Shown here: in pieces, positions 1 through 10,866 of the stretch
How positions within the stretch are numbered: the stretch's first letter is position 1
Layout of the letters: each line of letters starts with the position of its first letter
Source: Sphaeroforma arctica JP610
Taxonomy: Eukaryota > Opisthokonta > Ichthyosporea > Ichthyophonida
Direction of reading: 5' to 3'
NCBI RefSeq assembly: GCF_001186125.1
Contig: NW_014040359.1
Span: 31,490 to 55,120 of the forward strand
DNA: 23,631 nt
The notes under the pieces: model-generated
Seen by the model: the letters and a program-made list of their open reading frames with translations, nothing else
Told to the model about the DNA's origin: nothing
Databases searched by the model: none
Position numbers and translations under genes: made by a program

Positions 1-154
1 TATATATATATATGTTCTTAGCTTTTCCTTTGTTGTGGACATTATTTCGTTGTCATTTCACCTCCTTGCCGAGTATTGGTTCTTCAATACATCGGTTGGT
101 TTAACTTTGTGCTTTCTATTTGTTGGTACCTGATCTTTTCACTTATACACATAG

Positions 155-2836
155 GTGGAAACGGGTCGTAACTTCTAACTCAGAGGTGAACGGGATCAAA
201 ACATGTCAGCTCATGCCTTCGGCTGTGTGGAAAGCTTCTGGTCATCTAGATGGATTCACAGACAGTATAGTAGACTGTTCTCTTTCCGGGACACAGTTTC
301 GAGTTGGTATGTTTATACGCTATATCACCTATGACGTTTCGTGTTGTTTTAAATATTACTCATTGGCTTGTGTCCGATTCCTACTTATAGTTGCTTCTAT
401 GCAATTATTGATACGGGAGTCCTCGCATTTACTCGGACTTTATTTCTACGACACCTATTGCATTGCTCTGCAGATAAGGCGGGACCTGTCGTTGCCGCGA
501 CGACAGGCAGTGGGGAGACCACAATAACTATCCTGGCGCCGCACAAAAAGACAGCAAAACTGTGGGAGGAACAAATACAGACAGATTTTGCAGCTGATGC
601 CAGAGTTGTCCGCGAAGGCTGCCTGCTGCATTTGAGTGTCGCTGAGTTGGTAGATCCCTCGACTGCTACCGATGGAAGCAAAGTTCCCGGCCGGATTGAA
701 CTGCGCACACAAAACTCGGACCTAGAAACGATTAAAATAGAATACAACGGCTATGTATGCCCTATAACTAATTCTCCTTTCTTAGGTACACCCAGAGATA
801 TAAACTTGATGTATCAAGTAGTTGCTATCGACGATAGCGCGCCCATTGGTGATAGCGACGAACAGTACACTGTGTCAGATGAGTTCGACAGCATGATCCG
901 CACTATCCGGGAAGGCAATCCATTGCAGAAGGCTGAGATGAGGAATAGTTTGAAACGGGAGTTGCTGCCCCGCTCTATGTATCTCAGACCCGAAACAGCC
1001 CAAGGCACTTATGTACAAACTCCCAATGCCAAGCGCAGTCTAGAAGAGTCCGGACCAAGGCCAACAACCTTTGGGCTCGCACAGATTGGCGAGTCATATC
1101 GGAATGAAATAGCGGTATGCTTAATGAAAAATTATTCGCTCTTAAAAACCGATTTAGTATTGAATCTAATGGCTATATACACCTCACTGTCAGAGCCATC
1201 GTTCTATTTTCACAATCAACTGGCAAGTTATGGCAGAATTATGGTTGTCTCCGTGGGTTACGAATCCTAGCGTGTATTAAAGAGCATGTCGTATTGAATT
1301 GTTATCGCAGGTGGAACACTTTTCTTTCCGGTCGTCCGAGTTCGATCAAATGGAGATGCAGTACTTCTGCCCAGCGCAGGACGAAAAGCAGTGCTTCAAT
1401 TTCTGGGTGCGAGATAGACTCGCATGGTGGCACGATCTCGCCCGGGTTCCAGAGGACTTCATCACACTTAATGTGGACAAGGAGGATCTGGCCCACTATG
1501 CGTCCGGCAAGTGTTCGACGAATTTTTGAAATCCTGTGCATCTGAGCATGTACTGAAAATGTAACAGATTGCCCATGTCGTTTAGTGTGTCATTTTTTTG
1601 TACGATCGTGTCGTGTGCCAGAGGGGGCACTCCCCGGTCGGCTACAGTGGTTATCTGTATAGAATCCAGCAGAAAATCTCACAGCACAGAACACATGCAC
1701 GTCTCCACCTATCAGCGTGCGTGGATATCGAGTACAGGTACCCGTGGGGATTCGATGAGATCGAAGGTATCGCAAGCCGCTCTAACTACGACATGAATCT
1801 CCATTCGAAGTATCATGAATTGGAAAAGACTAATGTTGATGATGGCGGTCTCAAGGAGAGCTTCGTGATCGAACCAGCCGCTGGGCTGTCGAGAGCGGTG
1901 TTGGCTTTCTTGTGCGACGCCTATACTGAGGTTAGTTCTGTTGTATGTGCAACTACTTTATATCCTTAGCAATAGATCGATTCAACTTCACTGCATTTTT
2001 GTGGTGATATTTCATAAGAATACCAAATTTAGTTTGACACCTGACTGATATCTTCACCACTCAGGATGTTCGCACGGATGCCAAGGGTGAATATATTCAG
2101 ACCGTGCTACAGCTACATCCTAAGCTGTCTCCGTACAAGGCAGCCGTATTGCCGCTCGTGAGGAACAATGCCGAATTCGTTAGAAAGGTGAGAGCACTCG
2201 TACCAGACCACAGTATATCGTATTGCTTCCGCACCGTTTAATTTAAGGACTACAGCATTACGACACCCTAACACGCGCGTCCTATTTCAGGCACTAGAGA
2301 TAAATGAAGATTTACTGTCCAATGACTTGGCTACCAGCTACGACGACGGTGGAGCCATTGGTATGTTGCGTGGTAGATTGCCGCTTTTTGAAATAACTTT
2401 TTGTAGTGCATGGCTATTACATCAGAAACAAGATTCGAATTCTAGTTTATCACATTGTGCTCTTTTGATAGAGCATTTTTCGTTTATTCTGCGTAGGAAA
2501 ACGGTATGCCAAGCATGACGAGATCGGAACGCCACTCTGCATTACTATCGACCAGGTATCAGTGACCTTTTTTAAAGCTTATAGGCTTACGAATCGGAGG
2601 AAAGTTAGACAATTAATTTGTGTATTTTATGCAGTTCTTCCACAGCGCATTAAACAATAATTCAAGTGGTAAAAGTATTGACTAATCTTGCATATATGAT
2701 AAAAATCTTTTCTTACGCGCAGCTAACTTTGGACGATGGTTCAGTGACGCTGCGGGATAGGAGGGATGGCTCACAACGAAGGATAGCGTGCACAGAAGTT
2801 GCGGATGCCGTTCAGAAGTACATTGCGCAGTATTGA
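155..2836 (+). CDS. Glycyl-tRNA synthetase, bacterial-type homodimer class (3' part, 8 exons)
   Basis: Charges tRNA-Gly with glycine in translation. Exons are 155-306, 474-1114, 1311-1506, 1716-1930, 2065-2187, 2291-2360, 2497-2555 and 2723-2836 (TGA); all phases join, giving about 522 visible residues. Family signals in order are KASGHLDGFTD, DKAGP after the first junction, INLMY, LRPETAQGTYV, motif 2 with AQIGESYRNEI, EFDQMEMQYF, DIEYRYPWG, motif 3 with EPAAGLSRAVLAFL, then the anticodon-binding part (LHPKLSPYKAAVLPLV, KRYAKHDEIGTP). The ASGH-FTD and AHYAS-DIEY patterns resemble bacterial alpha2 enzymes more than the animal cytosolic form. The start codon and N-terminus lie left of the window, and bases 1-154 look like intron. 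Compartment cannot be judged without the N-terminus. The intron after exon 3 appears to be GC-AG. The usual NEI-[ST]PR after motif 2 reads NEIAVE here. Confidence 0.93.
1507..1715 (+). other. Probable GC-AG spliceosomal intron in the glycyl-tRNA synthetase gene
   Basis: The exon reading AHYAS ends at 1506 and the intron opens with GCAAGT, the standard GC-donor context; it ends with ATCAG at 1715. Joining 1506 to 1716 gives ASACVDIEYRYPWG in one frame, matching the family's HYA-x-DIEY-FP-G stretch without a gap. I found no GT donor nearby that restores this frame. All the other introns I placed in this gene start with GT. Confidence 0.8.
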
Positions 2837-2975
2837 TACACTGACCTTGACATTTACGAACGTATAGACAAGTACCAGAGCGAAACAGGAGCGTTGTTTT
2901 GATAACTAAAAAGCACGCGACACGCTAATTGTTACAATCCAACAATATTTCTAGATTGAGTACAGAGCAACAGCT

Positions 2976-2981
2976 TTTATT
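2976..2981 (-). terminator. Poly(A) signal AATAAA for formate dehydrogenase
   Basis: A perfect AATAAA on the minus strand lies about 50 bases past the formate dehydrogenase stop codon (3032-3030). The two convergent genes are separated by only 193 bp, so their 3' ends may overlap. No perfect AATAAA was seen on the plus strand for the synthetase in this gap. Confidence 0.5.
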
Positions 2982-3029
2982 ATATGCAGTGCAAAGCATT
3001 TCAATGTGACAACTGTAGTACAATGTCAT

Positions 3030-5077
3030 TTAAGCACTCGCAGCTGCGTACGAACCGTCAGTAGTGTTGCCTGACGTGTAGCTGTGCTTTCCAGCACCGG
3101 CAAGCTTTCCGTCCTGTTGGTGCAGAGGGATACAGGTTTGATAACGAAATTTAGTCCAGAACAGAGTGTCGATAGTGAATATTAAAAAAAACATCGAATA
3201 CGCACATGAGATGAGAAAGATTTTCTAACTATTCCATATATATAAACGATCCGTAATGGGCTTGTCAAAATCTCGACACGGCTTCAGGTCAAATACATAC
3301 CTGGCAAATTAGGTATTCGTGGCGCTGCTCCTTGCCCTCGAAGTAGTTCTCTAGGATCTCAAATACACCAGCGACGTAACGGGCCTGAGCAGACAAGGTT
3401 GTTCCACTGTAGTGTGGGGTCATTCCAGCGTGGGGCATGTTTCTCCATGGATGGTCAGCTGCAATGGAAAGAATGTATAATTGGATTTAACGGGTATTCA
3501 CAAAGCAGTGGGGAACTAGCAAGCCAAAAGCATGCGTGGGGGAGCGGGGCCATCACCATAAGTAGATTAATTAAACATTATCCCGATTGAAATTCTTAGC
3601 AAATCGACATCAATGATACCTGGTGCAGGCTGGGGAAACCAGACATCTCCGGCGTAACCTGAAGGATAAAAGAATGTGGTTTTTTAGTTAAAGTAAGAAG
3701 AAAATGACATCACCGCAAACTTGAACAAAGTTTATAAATCACAACAAACATGCGTGACTATACAAACACTAATACGTTCTCCCAGATACCTGCAAGCTGG
3801 CCAGACTCGAGCGCGGCCTTAATTGCATTCTTGTCGCAAATCTTGCCTCTTGCAGTGTTGACAATGTACGCCCCCTTCTTCATCTTACCAATAAGCTTTT
3901 CGTCAAAGAGATTCTCCGTCTCGGGGTGAAGTGGACAGTTGATAGTGACGACATCCACTGTTTCCACGAGACTCTCGACTGTGGGGTGGTAGGTCACGTT
4001 CAACTCCTATCGTAGTAAAAGGACAATTTGATTTCAGTTCTGAATAAGAATGTGCATGAGCGCCCGCGCAGGCATTCACAGCGAAATATGAAAATTGTGC
4101 ATTACAGAAACGGGAGCTATATTTGAAACAGCATTCGACTAAAATACACCCGAACAATCGAAATACCTGACACATTCACACCCAACTTGGGAATGTAAAA
4201 GATTTTGATAAACTATTGAGAGTCAGTGTGGATGGGTACAGTATCTAACAAAACATTTTCCGTAGTCTTTGACAGACGACAATGGGTGTTGTCTTCACAA
4301 AGGAACTTTGTATTTTTAGAGCGAATAAATATCCATAGCAAGGCACCAATGCAAATACAAGAGCACCTAAGGGCAAGCAAACGAACCTTTTCAATTGCCT
4401 CTGGCAGGCGATGATGATCGTAGTAGTGCAACTTCACGTCAAAGGGATGGAGGCGTCTCATTACACGTAGTCCAATACGACCCGCGGCCACTGTACCTAC
4501 ATTCATGCCCTCGAGATCGTATGCTCGAGATGCGCATTCTCCGATATCCCAGCCACCGCTGGTAGCGATTTTGTTGGATGGGATGTAGTTACGAACCAAC
4601 CCTAGGATCATCATAACCACATGCTCAGCGACACTGACAACATTCGATCCGGTGACTTCTGTGACAGCAATCTTGCGGTCATTGGCTGCCTCCAGGTCTA
4701 CGTGGTCCGACCCAATCCCAGCTGTGATGCACATCTTCAGGTTGGGGCTCTGCTCCATACGCTCTTTTGTGATATAAGCAGGCCAGAAGGGTTGTGAAAT
4801 GGCAATATCGGCATCCTTCAGCTCCCTCTCGAACTCACACCCCGGCCCATCCTTGTCAGAGGTGACTACCAGAGTATGACCTCGAGCCTCCAACCACGAC
4901 CGCAAACCCAGCTCACCGGACACTGAGCCTAGAAGTTGCCCAGGTGTTAACTCGGGGCGTGCCCAGGGGTCAGAAGGACATGTGTCTAAACCTACATTCG
5001 GTACGGAATCACGCGCATACTTGGGCGGATACACGGCCGGATCAGGGTAAAGAGCACATACGACCTTTGCTTGCTGT
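3030..5077 (-). CDS. NAD-dependent formate dehydrogenase (first exon not located)
   Basis: Oxidises formate to CO2 with NAD+. It belongs to the D-isomer-specific 2-hydroxyacid dehydrogenase superfamily. Exons on the minus strand are 5077-4387, 4006-3790, 3658-3620, 3458-3301 and 3113-3030 (TAA); phases join and give about 395 residues. Diagnostic motifs are [50 protein letters not shown], a conserved Asn in [11 protein letters not shown], the dinucleotide-binding AAGRIG, an Asp in HYYDHHRLP that fits NAD rather than NADP use, the catalytic Arg in [19 protein letters not shown] and the catalytic His in [16 protein letters not shown]. The reading frame upstream of 5077 has no ATG before running into CA-rich repeat, so the start codon must be on an upstream exon. 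That exon might carry a mitochondrial leader, but this is not shown. An acceptor at 5074 instead of 5078 is also possible. The third visible exon is only 39 bp. The tail [14 protein letters not shown] is not a common family end. Confidence 0.94.
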
Positions 5078-5082
5078 CTGGT

Positions 5083-5155
5083 AATATAATTTGTACAAGG
5101 TATAAGTATTAGCCTAGTAGATAAATATAATTTGTACAAGGTATGGGTATTAGCC
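5083..5155. repeat. Tandem 32-bp duplication upstream of the formate dehydrogenase splice acceptor
   Basis: Bases 5083-5114 and 5124-5155 match at 30 of 32 positions, with a spacing of 41 bp. Read on the minus strand, each copy begins GGCTAATAC and ends just before the acceptor at 5078 or its upstream equivalent. The putative branch-point-like GCTAAT is therefore present twice. Confidence 0.85.
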
Positions 5156-5320
5156 AGCGAGTGTGTATGGGTGTGACAAGAAAATGAATGACACAAGGCA
5201 GACGAAGTACAAGTGGGCTTGAATGGGACATCACTAACTAATGTTGATGTTGGAATATGCAGTATCCCAACATTTGAAATATTACAACGAACGTGCGTGA
5301 GCTTCACGTATTTGAATGTT

Positions 5321-5388
5321 TAAATATATATATATATATATATATATAGATATATAAATATATATATATATGTGTGTGTGTGTGTTTG
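5321..5388. repeat. (TA)n-(TG)n microsatellite
   Basis: An interrupted TA dinucleotide tract is followed by a short TG tract. It lies near or within the unplaced 5' region of the formate dehydrogenase gene. Short open frames across it are low-complexity artefacts. Confidence 0.95.
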
Positions 5389-6380
5389 TATAATTGGACG
5401 ACATTGTCGTCCGGAATACACCACACCCTACAAGCAAAGCAACTGGCCCGTTTTTGGTTCATCGATATACCTGTGCGCTGAGCTAAAGTATCGGACACTC
5501 CGCCTTCCCGAAGAGGTGATGTTGTTGGCTCTAAACATGTTTAATTTAGCTAAGTAAACTGAAGTGCAGGACGAAGAGCAAGCTACCTATGTATGTTTTC
5601 GTGAGAATACTATGCTGTTTACCGAAAATTCAAAAGTGTCAGCTTTCGACTTTTCACGTCGAAAGAGCCACTGCTTTTGTTGACAGTTTTTTTCTTCACT
5701 TTTTCTGTTATCAGTAAAAAGTCGAAAAGAGTAGACGGTAGAGTGATAAAAGTTCGTACCACGTAGACGGCTCATTCTTATTGGACATTTTTATTTCAAA
5801 TATGCATAATCAACGCAGATGGATCTATATTTAGCTACCTGGTAAATATTTACGACCTATCGTAAAGTATTTGAAATATTTGAATGTTTCTATCCATTTG
5901 GAAACCTACAATAAAGTGTCGGAAATTTCTTCAGATGAGGATAGTTTCAGACTTGTCGTTAATGTCGTGAGATAGCGAGCAGACTGATATGTCGGAAATC
6001 AAATAAACTATGTTGTTTACTAGGACGATATTAGGATATGGCACAAAAGTCCGAATATCGGTACTAAGTTCGGTACCATCAAAAACCTGCTGATATGACC
6101 AAGATACAAATCATAACCATAACCTCCGCTATTCTATCCGACTCTCTCTAGCTCTCTATGTAGTAGAAAAAACATGACACACACAAAAACACACACGTAA
6201 AATAATAAATGCACCGGCCAATGCCCAATGGCCACCACGGACAATTGGACCGTCAGCAATTCGGCATGGCCATCGGCGGATAATCTCTCCCTTCTCTCTT
6301 ATCTTGTGGAATATGTTTTTTCATAAATTTGAGAGCCCTCCGTACCTTATCCTCACTTTATATTTATATTTGATATTCTA
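5389..6380. other. Divergent intergenic region between formate dehydrogenase and thiolase
   Basis: This stretch separates two genes read in opposite directions, so promoters of both are likely here, as is the missing first exon of formate dehydrogenase. A perfect 8-bp inverted repeat, CTTTCGAC and GTCGAAAG with a 7-base loop, lies at 5643-5665. A 62-codon ATG frame on the minus strand (5775-5587) could hold a leader exon, but no donor in it clearly fits. Pyrimidine-rich sequence and TATATTTATATT precede the thiolase ATG. I recognise no coding domain. Confidence 0.6.
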
Positions 6381-9300
6381 ATGATGTTTGCGACCCGAAT
6401 CAACCCAGCCATTGCCTCGTCGGCCCGATGTGCTCAGCGGCACATGGCCTCGACACGTCCTCTACAACCGAGAGATGCTGTGATTGTAGCTGGTGCACGA
6501 ACACCCATCCTATCCTTCTTGGGCGAGGGAGCCAAATATACAGCTCCTCAATTGGCGGCTCATGCGATTAAAAAGGTGCTCTCGGACTCCGGCGTTGATG
6601 GCAGCAAGATCGAAGAGGCCATCTTTGGTAATGTGGTGAGTGCTGGTGTAGGACAGGCACCCGCGAGACAAGCCGCCAAAGGCGCCGGACTACCGGATAG
6701 TGTGATCTGCACAACGGTCAACAAGGTGTGCTCGTCGGGTATGAAGTCTGTGATGTACGCTGCACAGGCGATTAAGTTGGGAGAGAGGGACGTGATTCTT
6801 GCTGGTGGCATGGAGAGTATGAGCAATGCACCATTTTACTTGCCCGGTGCGAGGAGTGGATACAAATACGGCAACCAGAAGGCGCTTGACGGCGTGTTGG
6901 TAGACGGACTATGGGATCCGTACAACGACTTCCATATGGTAAGTATGTCTTCTGACAGTCAAATATGTTTATAAATAATATTTTATCAACTGATTTCGGT
7001 ACTCGGAAGTTTGTGATAGTCAATCTGGGCTTACCTGTGAGAGAACCCTGGGTTGCGTTCGTTTGATAGATGGGCATCATTGAGGAGGTTCAATACAACT
7101 TTTGAGATTTGTTCTGCTCGGTAGGTGATACAGGGTCTTGAAAAGTTCGATAAGTAACTGTCTACTTGCACGAATACAGGGTAACTGTGGAGAGAAGACG
7201 AGTAAGGATTACGGAATCTCACGCGAAGATCAGGATAACTACGCACTATCCTCATATCAAAAGGCGCAAAATGCTATCAAGGTATGTTTCGTTATCCTCC
7301 AGGTCAATCCTTGGGTCTTAAGTAATCCTTTACTGAGACCATTTTTACCGAATGTCACAAGTAGCATTTCTGTAAATCTTACGTCCCTGGAATCTTAATA
7401 TTAGTACTTAGTCAAACGACTGCAAGAAGCTGAAGCAACCAGGGGGTAATATGGACTACTGCACCGTGTATTGTCGTATACATATATTCTACATGTTCAT
7501 GCGTACGTCGTGTATATTCATATAGATTTACATACACATGCGTGCGTGCATTTCAAAAAACTAGATTGTAGTGGAGACTTTTTTTGTGCCTGCGTTTGTG
7601 TTCATCAGCCTGCGAAATGAAGATATGTGTAATAAATAATCAGCTAAAATATTAATATGTACCATGGACTGCATGAGCAGAAAACTTGGGGGGTATTCAT
7701 TTTGCTAGTCCATCGTCAAGGTAAAATGTTGATCACGAAAGTGTATTAATTTTCTCCGAACACAGGCCGGTGTGTTCGACGACGAAATTGCACCCCTGCC
7801 TGTTGGCCGCAGCGGAAAGTTAATAAAAGATGACGAGGAGCCAAACAAGATTAACAAGGAGAAGTTCTTAAAATTGAAGCCAGCGTTCCAAAAGGACGGT
7901 ATGTTTTGCGTTGTCTATGTTTATTACCTAATAGATGTTATATTCATGTATGTACACGATAGAAATTTGCAATTGTATGCAAATCATACATATTTACATT
8001 CGATTTTGTGTTTATATTTTTGTTGATTTTGTGACCGCGAGGGTTCTTGTATCGCTTACGTTTAACACTTCACTAAGTGAATTGATTCCGAGGTATACAT
8101 AATAGTATTGCTGTAAGGCGAAATAACTATTTGGTAAGGGGTTATTGATTTTATCACGAATATGTTTAAGTGGTGGTCTATGGATATAGAATTAGACACA
8201 ATCGACAGCAGAAACACGTGATGCGAGCTCAAAAATTCCCAGTATGAACACCATTGTATCTTGTCATGGATTTAACGAAAGCTCCCTTTTTATTGCAGGC
8301 ACCATCACCGCCGGTAATGCCAGCAGTTTGAATGACGGAGCTTCCGCTCTACTTGTAATGTCCAGTGAGAAAGCGAACGAGCTTGGCCTGAAGCCATTAT
8401 GCAGGATAGTTTGTAAGTTCAATGTGTAAGGCTGTTCGATACAAGTTACTCTGAGTCTACCCAAATCACTATCGAAGCTAGTCACAGCTGAGTCGTTATG
8501 GGTAGCACTCGTATATATGGTTTAACCCACCTTGGAAGCATTAGTCCAACAATTGATTATTATTAATATCTTTGCAGCCTACGGCGATGCTGAGATCGCC
8601 CCAATTGATTTCGGAGTGGCCCCGGCGGAAGCGGTGAAAGAAGCGATGAAGAGGGTAGGTAGCTAGTTTCGAAAACGCGGGGGTTCAATTGTTTATCTTC
8701 TCAGCTTAGTTTTACTATTCATTTTGCGGTACCTTGCATGCTGAAATAGAGGATACCGATAGCAAGTACTGGGAAGTGGGCGAATCTTTCAGGCTAGTTG
8801 CGGATTCGTTGTGACCTTTTTTCTCCGTGCTAATAACCTTTACGCGATCTCTTAATAGGCTGGAGTAGAGGTTGCTGATATCAAGCATTGGGAAGTGAAC
8901 GAAGCATTCAGTTCAGTTGCGATCGCTCAGCAGAAGATTCTGGGCTTCCCTCTGGAGAGTCTAAATATCAATGGCGGAGCTGTAGCAATGGGACACCCCA
9001 TTGGGTAAGTTAATAAGACTACTCACATTGAGAGCAAGCGTTTCTATGCCCACCTGCTATATTGCCACTACTTTGGTTCAGCATTGCTTATCGTATGCAC
9101 ATGCTGATTATCGTATGCGCTTTAATCTGATATTAAATTTCACATATATTATAACTGACAGGATGTCTGGAAATCGAATCACACTAACTCTGGCTCATCG
9201 ACTAAACAAGGCACCCAAGGGCGAACTAGGTATTTGGAATCATATTTCCGTGAAGATTTTTCTCGATTTTAGTTTGTTGTATTGTAATTTTACGCGACAC

Positions 9301-9560
9301 AATATGGGCTGATTTTCATGTTGCAAAGGTTGTATTTCGTTTCTCTGGGTGCATGTATTCTTGTAGCCAACATTGAGGCTCACTGAATATATATACGTTT
9401 CTTTTATTGCGTAGATTGACATCGAATATGCAATATGCATCTATGAACATATTGAAGAGGCGTCTCTGATCATTCAATTCCATGTTTTCCAACTACAGCT
9501 TGTGCTTCTATCTGTAACGGCGGTGGCGGAGCATCCGCGATCATCCTGGAAAGTTTATAA
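6381..9560 (+). CDS. Acetyl-CoA acetyltransferase (thiolase II, mitochondrial ACAT1 type)
   Basis: Interconverts two acetyl-CoA with acetoacetyl-CoA plus CoA, serving ketone-body and isoleucine metabolism. Eight exons are 6381-6938, 7180-7281, 7766-7898, 8299-8412, 8578-8654, 8859-9004, 9162-9229 and 9499-9560 (TAA); they sum to 1260 bases, 419 residues, close to human ACAT1 length. The N-terminus ([20 protein letters not shown]) is rich in Arg and Ser and lacks acids, as in a mitochondrial presequence. Catalytic features are Cys117 in [36 protein letters not shown], His in [11 protein letters not shown] and the second Cys in [14 protein letters not shown] at 6381 is followed at once by a second ATG at 6384; either could be used. 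An alternative ATG further in (HMAST) would give a shorter product. A diverged copy of the start of exon 6 sits in intron 5. Confidence 0.96.
8740..8802 (+). pseudogene. Diverged copy of thiolase exon 6 inside intron 5
   Basis: These 63 bases align without a gap to 8859-8921, the first 63 bases of exon 6, with 48 identities by hand count. The frame is preserved: it reads [17 protein letters not shown] against [17 protein letters not shown] in the real exon, then meets TGA at 8812-8814. The conserved NEAF of the active site has become GESF. No AG directly precedes the copy; an AG at 8708-8709 would be in phase, but no donor is clear before the stop. This is best read as a decayed exon duplication. 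Confidence 0.85.
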
Positions 9561-9685
9561 AGTGTGACAGACTCCCACTCGCAAGCAAAGTTAGGCGATT
9601 TTAGAAACTACACCAGCTGTCAAGTGAATATGGTTTTCCTAAATAGCATGTCGGATTCCACTGGGCTAAAATTACACTCAACTGA

Positions 9686-9691
9686 AATAAA
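9686..9691 (+). terminator. Poly(A) signal AATAAA for thiolase
   Basis: A perfect AATAAA lies about 126 bases after the thiolase stop codon, within AT-rich sequence. Confidence 0.5.
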
Positions 9692-10800
9692 AAATACATA
9701 AATATATTCGTCGGACTATTTATGAAATACCATAGGCTTCTATAATTATTTGAGAAGGCTATGGAAATACAAGTGATTTTTTCCTGTTTTGAAAGCACGT
9801 GCGGGAGAATTATTGAATAAAACACTTCTCGACACCGAGTGTCCGACATGAGGACTTGAAAGTGGTAAAATCATAACGTTGAAAACGAAATCCCTAAAGG
9901 GTCAAAAGTCATGATAAAATTCTTTCAATACAGTTTTGTAGGGCGGTAAAACGTTTACGCTTTCAAGGATTTTTATTATTATATGAAGTCGTTCACCGTT
10001 GCTTGACATCCGACGGACCGAACTTGTTTATTTTGTATATATATATTTATATCTAAAAAAATAAAGATCCGGAATAAATAGGGTTGAGACTTGGGGAGTT
10101 GGGACAATGTCACAAATCACTACGGGGAAAGTCTGAAAGCCTGAAACTCAGAAACAGGCTATTATTTAGCCTATTACCTGAATTTGCCTTTACAGCCCCA
10201 TGAGACAAAAATGACAATATATTTTTAAATTTCTTATTGGATACTGATTTCGATGATAACGAATTGAGCATCCATTTCCAATTGTATTTGATGTTGATTG
10301 GAGGTTTCGTTCCGATAAGAGTGCTTTATTGCTGATCACCCAAGATACCAGAAAGATGGAATCATGGAAAGACTCGCAAGAGTCACGGAACCATAAATAG
10401 TTAAATACCTCTTTTAAAATATATCATGTCGCCTATTACTACCAAACAGGATGGACGTCTCGGATTTGTTGCTGCGATTCGCTCGTGGAATTTGCATTGC
10501 TCTGCGCTTTCTATTGTGCGCACATTGCAATACCTAGCATTTCCTGTTCATCACCCCGAGAGTACGCATCATGATTGTTTTCAATAGGCAGTCATCCCTT
10601 TGAAAATTAATCGTTCGATTCTATAGCGGACTAATTATTTATTTTCAATCTCTATTCTTGAACGAGTTCGAATACCTCAATATAGTCTATAAGCACTTCA
10701 GAACATAACTTCACTTCACAGGTGCTCGCTGATAATAGACGTGGCCATCTGTTCTAGATACCGCCCCCACTGCTTCAAGCTTTTTTAACAGCATCTTAAA
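9692..10800. other. Intergenic region without recognised genes
   Basis: AT-rich sequence between the thiolase 3' end and the zinc-finger gene. I find no convincing open frame, family motif or RNA gene. Another AATAAA occurs near 10060. The right part probably holds the promoter and 5' UTR of the zinc-finger gene. Confidence 0.5.
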
Positions 10801-10842
10801 AACACCTAATCCCGACATCAGAACACCTAATCCCGACATCAG
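10801..10842. repeat. Two perfect tandem copies of a 21-bp unit before the zinc-finger gene
   Basis: The unit AACACCTAATCCCGACATCAG occurs at 10801-10821 and again at 10822-10842 without a mismatch. It ends 24 bases before the ATG, so it probably lies in the 5' UTR or core promoter. Confidence 0.95.
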
Positions 10843-10866
10843 TAGTAAGAAAGCCAGTCACCAAAG

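Noticed and set aside
5304-5498. Minus-strand frame as the first exon of formate dehydrogenase
   Set aside because: Its first codon is GTG, much of it is microsatellite, and I see no donor that fits the phase of the known exon.
5643-5665. 8-bp stem with 7-base loop as a regulatory hairpin or terminator
   Set aside because: It is a perfect but short inverted repeat; in 23 kb of AT-rich DNA this is not strong evidence of function.
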